A stretch of DNA of 46,874 bases from Phocaeicola plebeius (GTDB lineage Bacteria; Bacteroidota; Bacteroidia; Bacteroidales; Bacteroidaceae). The notes under the pieces are model-generated. The model did no database searches, had not been told where the DNA came from, and saw only the letters and a program-made list of their open reading frames with translations. Below, piece by piece: positions 1-7,632 of the stretch. Both the position numbers and the translations under genes were made by a program. The stretch lies in NCBI GenBank assembly GCA_004558305.1, contig SFDG01000006.1:1-46874 (forward strand), read 5' to 3'. The stretch's first letter is position 1. Each line of letters begins with the position of its first letter.

Positions 1-10
1 CTTACGAGAT

Positions 11-961
11 ATGCAGAACGAACTGAAAGACCAATACATCCGCTTCGACTGGGCCATCAAACGGCTGCTCCGGCAGAAGGCCAACTTCAACGTGCTGGAA
101 GGATTCCTGACGGTGTTCCTCCAGCAGCCCATCACGATCGTCGAGCTGCTGGAGAGCGAGAGCAACGCCTCCGACGAGCGCGACAAGTACAACCGCGTGG
201 ACATCAAGGCCCTGAACGACAAGGGGGAAGTGGTGCTCGTGGAGGTGCAGAACTCTCACGAGGCAGACTACCTGGAGCGGCTGCTCTTCGGGGTGGCGAA
301 GACCATCACGGAGCACATGGAGCTGGGCCGCCCCTACCGCGAGGTGAAGAAGGTCTACAGCATCAGCATCGTCTATTTCGACCTGGGGAAGGGTTCGGAC
401 TACCTCTACCACGGCCAGAACCGCTTCGTGGGTGTGCATACGAACGACCAGCTGGAGATTACCACGCGCGAGCGGAAGGCACTGGTGACGCGCCGACCGG
501 AGGAGATCTTCCCGGAGTACTACCTGATCCGCGTGAACGAGTTCAACCGTGTGGCCACCTCTCCGATGGAGGAGTGGGTGCAGTACCTGAAGGAGGGCAC
601 CATCCGCCCTGACACGACGGTCCCCGGCCTTCGCGAGGCCCGCGAGAAGCTCCGCTACTATTCGATGAGCGCGGAGGAGCGTCGTGCCTACGAGGCGCAC
701 ATGGACGCGCTGGTGGTTCAGACGGACGTCATCTCCACCGCCCGCCGCGAGGGCCTGTACGACGGCCGCTTAGAGGGCCTGGCGGAAGGGATGGCGAAGG
801 GCCGTGCCGAAGGTCTTGAAGCAGGCCGCGCCGAAGGCCGCGAGGAAGGCCGTGCCGAAGAGAAGCGTGCCATCGCCCGGAGCCTGAAGGGCCTCGGCCT
901 GCCGGTGGCGGACATCTGCCGTTCCACTGGCCTGCCGGCGGAGGAAGTGGAAGCACTGTAA
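11..961 (+). CDS. Rpn family recombination-promoting nuclease / putative transposase (PD-(D/E)XK)
   Basis: 316-residue protein of the Rpn/PDDEXK_2 group, DNA nucleases related to transposase-like proteins that stimulate RecA-independent recombination in E. coli; a role here is inferred from family. The N-terminal part (about 1-230) carries the nuclease core, with Asp64 in NRVDIKA followed by Glu78-x-Gln80 in VEVQN, the expected D...ExQ active site. From about 245 the chain becomes a low-complexity run of G-x-A-E-G-R units, typical of the family's C-terminal tail, and ends in a short helical region. The start ATG lies 10 bases into the window, so regulation cannot be seen. No partner gene adjoins it; downstream is a repeat-bearing spacer and a convergent lipoprotein gene. 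Confidence 0.88.
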   Translation: MQNELKDQYIRFDWAIKRLLRQKANFNVLEGFLTVFLQQPITIVELLESESNASDERDKYNRVDIKALNDKGEVVLVEVQNSHEADYLERLLFGVAKTITEHMELGRPYREVKKVYSISIVYFDLGKGSDYLYHGQNRFVGVHTNDQLEITTRERKALVTRRPEEIFPEYYLIRVNEFNRVATSPMEEWVQYLKEGTIRPDTTVPGLREAREKLRYYSMSAEERRAYEAHMDALVVQTDVISTARREGLYDGRLEGLAEGMAKGRAEGLEAGRAEGREEGRAEEKRAIARSLKGLGLPVADICRSTGLPAEEVEAL

Positions 962-1017
962 GACGGACAGCGGGAAATCTTCGTGTGTCTTCTGAGGGTA
1001 TGTCAAAAAAAACGCCT

Positions 1018-1066
1018 GTCATTTTGTTTGTTATTCTGAGTAGCCATCACACGGGTGTGAAACGAT
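1018..1066. repeat. Isolated tail fragment of the composite intergenic repeat
   Basis: Read on the minus strand this matches the tail that follows the 79-bp palindrome at 7298-7350 and 8265-8296: a TCGTTTCACACCC..GTGTGA core and then a degenerate CAGAATAACA. The rest of the composite element is absent, so it is a remnant. Confidence 0.55.
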
Positions 1067-1087
1067 AAGATAATGACCATTTGAGAG

Positions 1088-1155
1088 TTAAACACAAAGA
1101 CACAAAGGTACAAAGGAAAATATCCTTCTTTGTGTCTTCGTGCCTTTGTGTTTAA
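1088..1155. repeat. Hairpin repeat of the AACACAAAG family, copy 1
   Basis: A 68-bp imperfect inverted repeat whose arms read TTAAACACAAAGACACAAAG and its complement, with a short A/T loop. It lies between the convergent Rpn and lipoprotein genes and is followed by a second motif (1160-1192, ACTCCGTGCCTCTGTGTT) that also accompanies the other copies at 3466-3745. It could fold in RNA from either strand and may act as a bidirectional terminator or mRNA stabiliser. Confidence 0.75.
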
Positions 1156-1221
1156 TAATATAAAAAAAACTCCGTGCCTCTGTGTTGAAACAATACCACT
1201 CTTTTGGAATATCCACCCCCG

Positions 1222-1827
1222 TCAGGGTTGCTCTGCAATCGGCAACTGTACCTTAAAAGCTACATATTGGGTGTCCTCCAGAGGGGTAGCCTTTATGCCA
1301 TCCACGAAGACGGAGTTGGGGTCAGGAACCATTAAGTAAGGGCATTCATTATACGAAGCACCTTCCGGGCTGTCGACCATTTTCGCGTCTATCGTATGTT
1401 CCTTCTCGTCCCTGAATACCTCAGGAGCGGTGAGCCGGACCGTGTACCGAAAGGGTTTCGGTCGCTTGAAAAAAAGGTACCAGTTCAAGTCCATGGGTAC
1501 CATGTCCAACATGGGTTCTCCGTAATATTTGCTGATGTATAGCGTATTACGGAGAGAGTCGAAATCCTGGGGAACTCCATCAAACTCAAAACGGATAGTA
1601 TAGTTGGATAGCGAATCGCCATTTATTCCGGATGCCAGCAGGTTCTGCCCGTGTGAGTCATGGATGGCCAAGTGAAGCCCAATCGAGTACGGGTCTGCCA
1701 GACAATCTTCCACTTCCTCTTCGGACGAGGAGCACGCGCCTGCCAGCACTGCGGTGAGAACTATCCAAATGTATTGTTTCCACTGATTTACAATGGGGTA
1801 CATCGACTTATTCATTTCTACTTTCAT
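1222..1827 (-). CDS. Small secreted lipoprotein downstream of C10 protease; candidate inhibitor or partner
   Basis: A protein of about 201 residues with no family I recognise. It begins with a lysine-bearing N-terminus, a hydrophobic stretch (IWIVLTAVLAGA) and a lipobox cysteine followed by Ser-Ser-Ser and acidic residues, so it should be an outer-membrane lipoprotein. The body is rich in beta-type segments and aromatics, with no catalytic motif visible. I use the ATG at 1827; a TTG at 1851 would overlap the stop codon of the upstream protease gene (TTGA), which indicates translational coupling or at least one transcript. In Bacteroides fragilis, C10 proteases are encoded beside small inhibitor proteins, so an inhibitor or chaperone role is plausible but inferred only from position. 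Codon use is less GC-rich than in the central window. Confidence 0.72.
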   Translation of the reverse strand: MKVEMNKSMYPIVNQWKQYIWIVLTAVLAGACSSSEEEVEDCLADPYSIGLHLAIHDSHGQNLLASGINGDSLSNYTIRFEFDGVPQDFDSLRNTLYISKYYGEPMLDMVPMDLNWYLFFKRPKPFRYTVRLTAPEVFRDEKEHTIDAKMVDSPEGASYNECPYLMVPDPNSVFVDGIKATPLEDTQYVAFKVQLPIAEQP

Positions 1828-1847
1828 GGGATATCTTTTTAAATGGT

Positions 1848-3326
1848 TCAATTATTAGGAGTTGCTTTGATATATTTCTTGGTCAGACAAAAATCCATGC
1901 CACCTGCACTTTCCGGAGCTTTATAGTTCCCATACCTATTCCATGAATTGTAAGATGCACCCCATCCCCAATTCATGTGCATGTACCAGAGTGACGGCGA
2001 ATAATGAGTTTCATAGGTTCCCACCAATGCTTCGAACGGGTTCGCGGTAATCATTCTATCATCAGGGCATTGGAACCTTGAAGGGATATATATAGTCATA
2101 ATGGTCGTATATGCATGTTTCTTGTACCCGTCACATACCCATGCATGGCCATTCTCTCTATCCACATTTCCACATAAAATGATGGGGCGGTGATTGGACA
2201 GTTCAGATTGTAGTACCGAAGTAGAGATTTCATTCTCATCTAAAACCGCCTGGTAGCCGTTTTGTGATAGAACTATCTGCATCTTCCTCGCACTTACACC
2301 TCTTTGGGTCGTACTATAGTCAATACCCAGGCTTTCGCCTAAATTCTTGAAGAAATCGCCTTGTGCATCACTCCAGTTCACGTTTATCCCATCCCAATCG
2401 TAAGTTGACGGATAGCGATGATAATTCATGACTTGCGCAACGGCTACAGTCGCGCAACCTAAAACTTTTTCATTACCACCAAGTTTGAAATTGTAAGGTG
2501 ATTCCTGATGCCAGTTGGTCGACAATAACGGTGAAGTCATGGACAGGTTTTCAAACTCCCGAAGATGATAGATGGCATCTTCCTCCCTATACCCTTTGCT
2601 GGTACACAGATAGGATACCTGGTCATACAGTGAGGCCCATTCAGGATAGAGGCTCCGGACTTCTCCTACAGCCGAACACCAGTTACCAACCACTTCTCCG
2701 GTAGCTCCTACATAATCTTCATAATTTGAATGGTAATCGGGCTGGGTCAGTTCACAGGCAAATTCCTCCCACCACCATTGCACATCCTCGGCATCTTCTG
2801 CCGAACGGGAATGGCTGCCCGAATATGTCTTCGGCGTGACACTGTATTTTATCCATTCAGGATGCAGGCTGACGGTTGTGTCGTTGATACAGGTCATCAC
2901 CTGCACTTTTTCTTCAGCCAGCCATTCTTTTATACCTCCTAATTCCGGTTCGAACCTTCCCGACTCGGAATAAGCCAGGACAGGGCTGAATTTTTTCGTG
3001 GCACTGACTATCACGTACCCCGCTCCCTTAAAAGACACTACATACATGAGAGGCGTATTGTCATCTCCTTGAATGACAGAAACCGAATCCACCTCCTTGT
3101 CTTGTGTGAACCTGGAAGAGGTTGTCTGCTTCATTTGGAGCAAGGCGATTTCTGCTGCCTTTTCTGTGGGAACGACTGCTGTCGTATCAATACCTTGATA
3201 CACTCGTATTTCGCGTAAAGAAGCCGGGGTGTCAAACGTTGGTGATTCATACGCTTCCTGGCATCCTGTCATTAATGTCAGGAGCATTGCCGTAATGGCC
3301 AGTGACTGCTTAGTTTTCATCATCAT
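1848..3326 (-). CDS. C10 family (streptopain-like) cysteine protease with Spi-type prodomain, lipoprotein
   Basis: 492-residue secreted cysteine protease of MEROPS family C10 (SpeB/streptopain, B. fragilis Bfp). The N-terminus has a lipoprotein signal (LLTLMTGC, Cys22). Residues about 45-160 resemble the Spi inhibitory prodomain, with the segment YVIVSATKKFSPVLAYSESG. The catalytic domain has the nucleophile Cys291 in LGCATVAVAQVMNYHRYP and the general base His394 in NGHAWVCDGYK. The C-terminal MHMNWGWGA block supplies the conserved Trp-rich region. Such enzymes are made as zymogens and cleave host or bacterial proteins outside the cell. The gene has its own minus-strand promoter box at 3354-3361 and is followed directly by the lipoprotein gene. 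All key residues are present, so activity is expected. Confidence 0.92.
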   Translation of the reverse strand: MMMKTKQSLAITAMLLTLMTGCQEAYESPTFDTPASLREIRVYQGIDTTAVVPTEKAAEIALLQMKQTTSSRFTQDKEVDSVSVIQGDDNTPLMYVVSFKGAGYVIVSATKKFSPVLAYSESGRFEPELGGIKEWLAEEKVQVMTCINDTTVSLHPEWIKYSVTPKTYSGSHSRSAEDAEDVQWWWEEFACELTQPDYHSNYEDYVGATGEVVGNWCSAVGEVRSLYPEWASLYDQVSYLCTSKGYREEDAIYHLREFENLSMTSPLLSTNWHQESPYNFKLGGNEKVLGCATVAVAQVMNYHRYPSTYDWDGINVNWSDAQGDFFKNLGESLGIDYSTTQRGVSARKMQIVLSQNGYQAVLDENEISTSVLQSELSNHRPIILCGNVDRENGHAWVCDGYKKHAYTTIMTIYIPSRFQCPDDRMITANPFEALVGTYETHYSPSLWYMHMNWGWGASYNSWNRYGNYKAPESAGGMDFCLTKKYIKATPNN

Positions 3327-3353
3327 TCAATAGTTTAAAGTTTTCGGTTCATA

Positions 3354-3361
3354 CAAAGATA
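3354..3361 (-). promoter_or_regulatory. Probable -7 box for the C10 protease gene
   Basis: On the minus strand this reads TATCTTTG, a match to the Bacteroidetes TAnnTTTG element, 28 bases before the protease ATG. No clear TTTG -33 element is seen at the usual distance. Confidence 0.55.
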
Positions 3362-3465
3362 GAATCATTTTCCGAAAAAGACAAGCATACAGGAGGAAAA
3401 GACCAGTATTGGCGCGGAAAAGACCGGCGAAACAGGCCGGACTGAGTAGCAGGCGAATAACAGGG

Positions 3466-3745
3466 GTAAACACAGAGGCGCAGAGGGCACGGAGTTTTAT
3501 TTATTGAGCAGGACGGGGGACGGTTAAACACAAAGGCACAAAGAGACAAAGGAAAATTCTTCTTTGTGTCTTCCTTTCTTTGTGTTCAATTCTCCCCACC
3601 GGTCACTATGGAAAGGAATAAACACAAAGACACAAAGAAACAAAGGAAAATATTCTTTGTGTCTTCCTCTCTTTGTGTTCAATAACCCCTTTCCATCCAC
3701 TCAATAAAAAAACTCCGTGCCCTCAGTGTCTCTGTGTTAAAAAAA
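3466..3745. repeat. Nested inverted-repeat cluster with two AACACAAAG hairpins
   Basis: This 443-bp spacer between the protease and the HTH-like gene holds no gene that I can support. It contains hairpins at 3524-3589 and 3619-3684, each with AACACAAAG-type arms like the copy at 1088-1155. They are bracketed by an outer inverted pair: AACACAGAGGCGCAGAGGGC and CACGGAG at 3466-3506, and its diverged complement ACTCCGTGCC..TCTCTGTGTT at 3701-3745. The whole block is thus a nested palindrome of about 280 bp. Confidence 0.72.
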
Positions 3746-3769
3746 AGCAACAGAAAGCTTCCGGTTCCC

Positions 3770-4168
3770 TCACCTTGTCTTGCGGGTAGTCGGCGGTAAG
3801 CCGTGCGTTCTCTGCTGCATTTCGTCGGCAAACTCATCCGCCGCAGCGGGCTTCACAGCGACGCTCAGCGTGATACGGAAACGGGCAGCAGCCAGTTTGT
3901 CGAACACATTCTCAACGGTTTCCCCAGGTTCCAGGTCAAGGGACCGTACTTGAAAGGCAGCGTGGAAAATCCGGTCCACCGTCTCCAGACTCAACGTGGA
4001 GTCGGCGGTCGGATGATGCAGCTTGGCGAGGGTACGCCGGTTGACGTGAAGCCTCCGTGCCGCTTCAGACCACGACTCAAAATGCAGCCACGACATCAGG
4101 TCGGCGAACTCGCGGGCGGCAACAAAGATCCACCCGGAGCCTTGAGAGGTGGGTCTTGCTGCTTTCAT
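3770..4168 (-). CDS. Small helix-turn-helix-like protein, divergent from the VirE gene
   Basis: A 132-residue protein that I cannot assign to a named family. Residues about 32-55 (SWSEAARRLHVNRRTLAKL) look like a helix-turn-helix, with a small-residue helix, a turn and a second helix that has basic residues. This is followed by TLSLETVDRIFHAA, another helix. The C-terminus is basic (QQRTHG..TTRKTR). It starts at an ATG just inside the 219-bp divergent spacer shared with the VirE gene, which holds a 22-bp perfect palindrome. A local regulator of the cassette is therefore a reasonable inference, not shown. The opposite strand of the same stretch is also open, but its sequence looks compositionally random. 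Confidence 0.6.
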   Translation of the reverse strand: MKAARPTSQGSGWIFVAAREFADLMSWLHFESWSEAARRLHVNRRTLAKLHHPTADSTLSLETVDRIFHAAFQVRSLDLEPGETVENVFDKLAAARFRITLSVAVKPAAADEFADEMQQRTHGLPPTTRKTR

Positions 4169-4263
4169 GGTATAAAGTGTTGAGGACGCTGTCTCTGGTC
4201 CCTGTTAACTCTTCTATACGGAAAAGCGAAACAAACTTAAATCTCTCTAAAAGACCTGTAAGG

Positions 4264-4285
4264 ATGTGCACTCATGAGTGCACAT
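4264..4285. promoter_or_regulatory. 22-bp perfect palindrome, candidate operator or replication site
   Basis: The central part reads TGCACTCATGAGTGCA and pairing extends to 11 bp on each side without mismatch. It lies about 100 bp upstream of the VirE start and in the divergent spacer with the HTH-like gene. Related half-sites (TGCAGTCATGA type) recur at 7420-7525 upstream of the HU-like gene. Confidence 0.6.
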
Positions 4286-4387
4286 GCCCCATGGCTCAAA
4301 GAACTACCTTTGGGGCACAGACCGGCGGGAACCGGAAGTTCTGTAGCTGGGATAAAATTAGGTATTTACGTTTAAATTAACAAGAAA

Positions 4388-6646
4388 ATGGAGAAAAAAT
4401 TTCCGAAAAAGACGAGCGAGCGGTTCGCCCGCTTCGTCAACCTCACTTCCTGCACCCCACAGGAGGTGACGCTGCAGGCTCTCGAACAGGAGCTGAAGGG
4501 AAACAAGCTGGCGGAGACCACCCGGTGCTACCGCCGCACGTATGAACAGCTGGCGGCAGCCGAAGCAGCCGACGGGCCTGCCGAAGGACGGGAGGAGCTG
4601 CAGCGCACCCTGCGCAGGCTCAAACTGTCACTGCCGGCCTTCGTCTGCGGCGTGACCCTCGAGGGTGGGCGCAGCCACCGCCACATCCGCGCCTACACGG
4701 CCTGCTGCATGGCCGACTTCGACCACGTGCCGCCTGAACGGTTCGACGAGATGTATGCCCGCATCGCTGCCGACCCGCACACGCTGCTCGCGTACCCCAC
4801 CGTCTCGGGCCGCGGCATCCGCGTGGTGGCACGAGTGACGGGCGAGGTGGACGCCAAGACCTACAATGCCGCCTGGACGGCGGTGAACGAGTACTATGCG
4901 CGGCTCACGGGACTGGCCTACGACCGCCAGTGCAGCAACGCCACCCGCATGTCGGCCCTCTGTCATGCCCCCGAGGCCGTCTGCCGTCCCGACGCACAGC
5001 CCGTGGAATTCACTCCCCGGCGGAAGGCACCGACCGCCCTGAAGAAGCCGGGACGCAAGCCCACGGCAGCGAAGGCCGAGACCGAGGTGCGCCGGCTGGT
5101 GGAGGAGGAGGGAGGACGCTACGAGCCTTCGCGCCACAACGACTACATCAGCCGCTGCCTCTACCTGATGAACCGCTTCGGCGTGGCCGAGGACGACGCC
5201 CTGCAGTGGGCTTCCGCCGCCTTTGCCGACTACGAGGCCACCCATCCCGGCAGCATCGCCTCCACCGTGCGCAGCTGCTACGCCCTCACCGCCGAGCACG
5301 CCACCCGCCGCCTGCCTGTCGCCAAGTCGGCTGCCGACGCTCCGACTGCCGGAGGAGGAGGCCGCCGCTGCTCACTGGCCGAGGTGGAGGAGTTCGTCAC
5401 TGCCCGTTTCCGCCTGCGCCGCAACCTGCTCAGCCGTCAGGTGGAGTACGCTCCGGCGGAGGCCCTGTCAGCGGAAAGCACGCCGGCGGAAGACCGTCTG
5501 GCAGCAGGCGGCTCGTCAGCAGGCGGCGAGTGGCGCATCATGGACGACCTCTTCGAGAACTCCCTCTGGTGTGCCCTGGAGCGTGCAGGCCTGCGCTTCG
5601 ACATCAGCTCGCTCCACAACCTGCTGCAGAGCGACTTCGTGCCGTCCTACCACCCCTTGCGCCAGTACCTCGACGCGCTGCCGCCCTGGGACGGCACCAC
5701 CGACCATCTGCGCTGGCTGGCCGACCGCGTCCACTGCCGCCACGCCTCGCCCGAGGAGTTCGACTATTACTTCCGCCGCTGGTTCGTGGCGATGGTGGCC
5801 GCCGCCCTCCACGACAAGGTGGTGAACCACGAAATCCTGGTGCTCCTCGGTCCGCAGGGCAGCTACAAGAGCTCCTTCTTCGAGAACCTCCTGCCGCCCG
5901 AGCTGCGCCCCTACTACGTGTCGAAGACCAACTCGCAGCGGCTGACGAAGGACGACCTCTTCACCATCGCGGAGAACCTGCTGCTGAACTTCGAGGAGAT
6001 CGACTCGATGCAGACCGCCGAGCTGAACCAGCTGAAGGCGATGACCACGACGACGCACATCAACGAGCGGCCGGCCTACGGGCGCAACAAGGTGAGGCGG
6101 CCCCACGTGGCCTCGTTCTGTGCCACGGGCAACAACCTGCAGTTCCTCACCGACACCACGGGCAGCCGCCGCTGGCTCCCCTTCGAGGTGGAGCGCATCG
6201 AGAACCCGTGGACGGCGGACATCCCCTATGCCGGCATCTTCGCCCAGGCCCGCTGGCTGCTGGAGCACGGCTTCCGCTACTGGTTCGAGGGCGGGGAGAT
6301 AGAGCAGCTGAACCGCCGCAACCGCCGCTTCGAGGCCCCGAACCCTGCCCGCGAGCTGGTGATGGCCTACTTCCGCCGCCCTGCCGAGAAGGAGAGCTTC
6401 CTCCTGCTGTCGGCCTCGCAGATCGCCTCGCGCTTCGCCCCGCAGCTGCATGTCACGCCGACACAGGTGGGGAAGGTGATGTCGGAGCTGGGATTCATGC
6501 AGCGACGCACTCATACTTCCCGGCTGTGGATGGTCTGTCAGCGCACGCAGTACGAGGTGGAGCATACCCTGCCCGATGCAGACACCCCCATGTCGGCATC
6601 CGATTCGCCTGTGCCTCCGTCTGCCGAGCCCGAACTGCCCTTCTGA
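4388..6646 (+). CDS. VirE domain protein with BT4734-type N-terminal domain (primase/helicase-like ATPase)
   Basis: 752-residue protein built as in the Bacteroidales VirE family. Residues about 20-215 form the BT4734-like N-terminal domain related to primase-polymerase folds, with the acidic pair Asp110/Asp112 in CMADFDHV and a later SGRGIRVVARV strand. A linker of about 210-340 is rich in charged residues. The C-terminal VirE/phage-helicase-like P-loop domain has Walker A GPQGSYKSS (488-496), Walker B LLLNFEEID (531-539) and a sensor-like CATGNN. Family members are thought to act in DNA replication of mobile elements; the actual role is unproven. GC content is much higher than in the neighbouring R-M region. 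The gene heads the cassette that runs to the amidase. Confidence 0.87.
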   Translation: MEKKFPKKTSERFARFVNLTSCTPQEVTLQALEQELKGNKLAETTRCYRRTYEQLAAAEAADGPAEGREELQRTLRRLKLSLPAFVCGVTLEGGRSHRHIRAYTACCMADFDHVPPERFDEMYARIAADPHTLLAYPTVSGRGIRVVARVTGEVDAKTYNAAWTAVNEYYARLTGLAYDRQCSNATRMSALCHAPEAVCRPDAQPVEFTPRRKAPTALKKPGRKPTAAKAETEVRRLVEEEGGRYEPSRHNDYISRCLYLMNRFGVAEDDALQWASAAFADYEATHPGSIASTVRSCYALTAEHATRRLPVAKSAADAPTAGGGGRRCSLAEVEEFVTARFRLRRNLLSRQVEYAPAEALSAESTPAEDRLAAGGSSAGGEWRIMDDLFENSLWCALERAGLRFDISSLHNLLQSDFVPSYHPLRQYLDALPPWDGTTDHLRWLADRVHCRHASPEEFDYYFRRWFVAMVAAALHDKVVNHEILVLLGPQGSYKSSFFENLLPPELRPYYVSKTNSQRLTKDDLFTIAENLLLNFEEIDSMQTAELNQLKAMTTTTHINERPAYGRNKVRRPHVASFCATGNNLQFLTDTTGSRRWLPFEVERIENPWTADIPYAGIFAQARWLLEHGFRYWFEGGEIEQLNRRNRRFEAPNPARELVMAYFRRPAEKESFLLLSASQIASRFAPQLHVTPTQVGKVMSELGFMQRRTHTSRLWMVCQRTQYEVEHTLPDADTPMSASDSPVPPSAEPELPF

Positions 6647-6717
6647 CCCCGGCAATCCTCGCTGATGCGCGTCATTGCGCCACTGCGTCACTTACTTTTT
6701 TCGAGTATAGGAAAAAG

Positions 6718-6757
6718 AATTAAATACCTGCTCCTTTAAAGGAGCTACTATTTAATT
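6718..6757. repeat. 40-bp interrupted palindrome between VirE and DUF4248 genes
   Basis: The core GCTCCTTTAAAGGAGC (6730-6745) is a perfect 16-bp palindrome. Outside a 3-base mismatch on each side, AATTAAATA (6718-6726) pairs with TATTTAATT (6749-6757). It can form a long hairpin or cruciform. There is no T-tract, so it is not a standard terminator. Confidence 0.7.
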
Positions 6758-6767
6758 ATTCGTAGGA

Positions 6768-7112
6768 ATGTTAGAAAATGCACGTGACACAATGACGCAC
6801 ATGACGCAGATGCTCCCGGTTCCGGCTGTTCCGGAATACTCTTTTCAGGCCGGCCATCGCTTGCCGGCATCCGTTATCAGACTCATGTATTACCGTTTCA
6901 AGACACCATTCATTATGACTCGAAGAGAACTTGCATTGCAGTATTTTCCCGGCACCGACCCCAAGCGTGCCGTCCGCCGTCTCACCGCCTGGATCCGCGG
7001 CTGCGACGAGCTGTATGCCCGGCTCACGGCCAACGGACAGACATTCGACCGCCGTCACCACCTCACCATCCGGGAGGTGAAGCTCATCTACTACTACCTC
7101 GGCGAGCCGTGA
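6768..7112 (+). CDS. DUF4248 domain-containing protein
   Basis: 114-residue small protein of the DUF4248 family, found in Bacteroidales beside VirE and HU-like genes. The family core starts near residue 40 and includes ITRRELALQYFP-like and AVRRLTAWIRG segments (here MTRRELALQYFPGTDPKRAV), then LTIREVKLIYYYLGEP at the C-terminus. Function is unknown; the ELALQYFP..PKRAVRRL pattern resembles a helix-turn-helix. The first 39 residues are not typical of the family, and the in-frame ATG at 6885 (MYYRFKTPF) is a possible true start. It is preceded by a 40-bp palindrome and followed by composite repeats. Confidence 0.8.
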   Translation: MLENARDTMTHMTQMLPVPAVPEYSFQAGHRLPASVIRLMYYRFKTPFIMTRRELALQYFPGTDPKRAVRRLTAWIRGCDELYARLTANGQTFDRRHHLTIREVKLIYYYLGEP

Positions 7113-7133
7113 GCTTCGGACTTATCACTCCCT

Positions 7134-7214
7134 GTCATCCTGAACGAAGTGAAGGATCTGTCCAACAGCGCAGCCATGCGGGCGGTAACAGATTCCTCAT
7201 TTCATACCAATGAC
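7134..7214. repeat. MITE-like inverted repeat, GTCATCCTGAACGAAG family, copy 1
   Basis: About 81 bp bounded by GTCATCCTGAACGAAGTGAA on the left and a diverged inverted copy (ending ATTTCATACCAATGAC) on the right, with ACAGATTC/GATCTGT inner parts. It has no coding capacity. Similar copies lie at 13121-13195 and 41737-41815. Confidence 0.72.
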
Positions 7215-7218
7215 GGAA

Positions 7219-7297
7219 CTGTAGGGGCAGACCTATGTGTCTGCCCGGAAACATCCGCCTCGGCATTCCGGGCGGACACGCAGGTCCGCCCCTACAG
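7219..7297. repeat. 79-bp palindromic repeat, CTGTAGGGGCAGAC family, copy 1
   Basis: The arms CTGTAGGGGCAGACC and GGTCCGCCCCTACAG face each other. Inside them is a second pair of GTCTGCCCGGAA/CATTCCGGGCGGAC type. The element follows the MITE-like repeat directly and is followed by a tail (7298-7350) with a TCACAC..GTGTGA palindrome. The 520-bp spacer 7113-7632 is made of these repeats, the motif cluster at 7420-7525 and a promoter. Confidence 0.8.
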
Positions 7298-7419
7298 CGT
7301 CATCATCGAATCGTTTCACACAACGTGTGATGGGGACTCGGAATGACAGGAAAAAAGAATGCTGGGCGGCCACTCGGAACGACAGGAAAATGGAACGACA
7401 GGGAAATGAAACACGGGAC

Positions 7420-7525
7420 GAGTGCAGTCATGGCCCCTTGACGACTGCACTCATCGCCCCCTCACAAGTGCAGTCGTCAGGGGCTTACGGATGCAGTCAT
7501 GAAGGGGTCACGGCTACAGTCGTGA
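7420..7525. promoter_or_regulatory. Cluster of TGCAGTCATGA-like motifs upstream of the HU-like gene
   Basis: Direct copies of RTGCAGTCRTSA begin near 7422, 7468, 7491 and 7514 (the last with one change), the last three at 23-bp intervals. An inverted copy gives a 10-bp perfect stem, GAGTGCAGTC (7420-7429) with GACTGCACTC (7443-7452). The motif resembles a half-site of the 22-bp palindrome at 4264-4285. Spacing near two helical turns suggests a multi-site protein-binding region. Confidence 0.55.
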
Positions 7526-7586
7526 GAGCGTCCGCCGTGAAGAACCCGCAACGACCGAAAAGGACGTCCGTCGCGGGCAGATGCCG

Positions 7587-7594
7587 TAAATTTG
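7587..7594 (+). promoter_or_regulatory. Probable -7 box for the HU-like gene
   Basis: TAAATTTG matches TAnnTTTG, 38 bases upstream of the ATG. No good -33 TTTG is visible, which would suit a promoter that depends on the upstream motif cluster. Confidence 0.5.
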
Positions 7595-7632
7595 CAATGT
7601 TGATTCATGAACCCTTAACTAATTGACTGACT

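Noticed and set aside
3803..4183. Plus-strand frame opposite the HTH-like gene
   Set aside because: No motif or hydrophobic pattern, and it lies in the divergent spacer of VirE; the minus-strand reading has a credible helix-turn-helix. The choice is not certain.
4930..6723. Second plus frame of 597 codons within the VirE gene
   Set aside because: Rich in Arg, Pro and Ala; it is the +1 shadow of a GC-rich gene that has clear Walker motifs in the chosen frame.
7420..7525. Possible short CRISPR array
   Set aside because: The repeats are about 12 bp, degenerate, partly inverted and unequally spaced; no cas gene is present.
7237..7626. Open frame of 129 codons before the HU-like gene
   Set aside because: It runs through the palindromic repeat and the motif cluster, and similar accidental frames are found in the other repeat copies.
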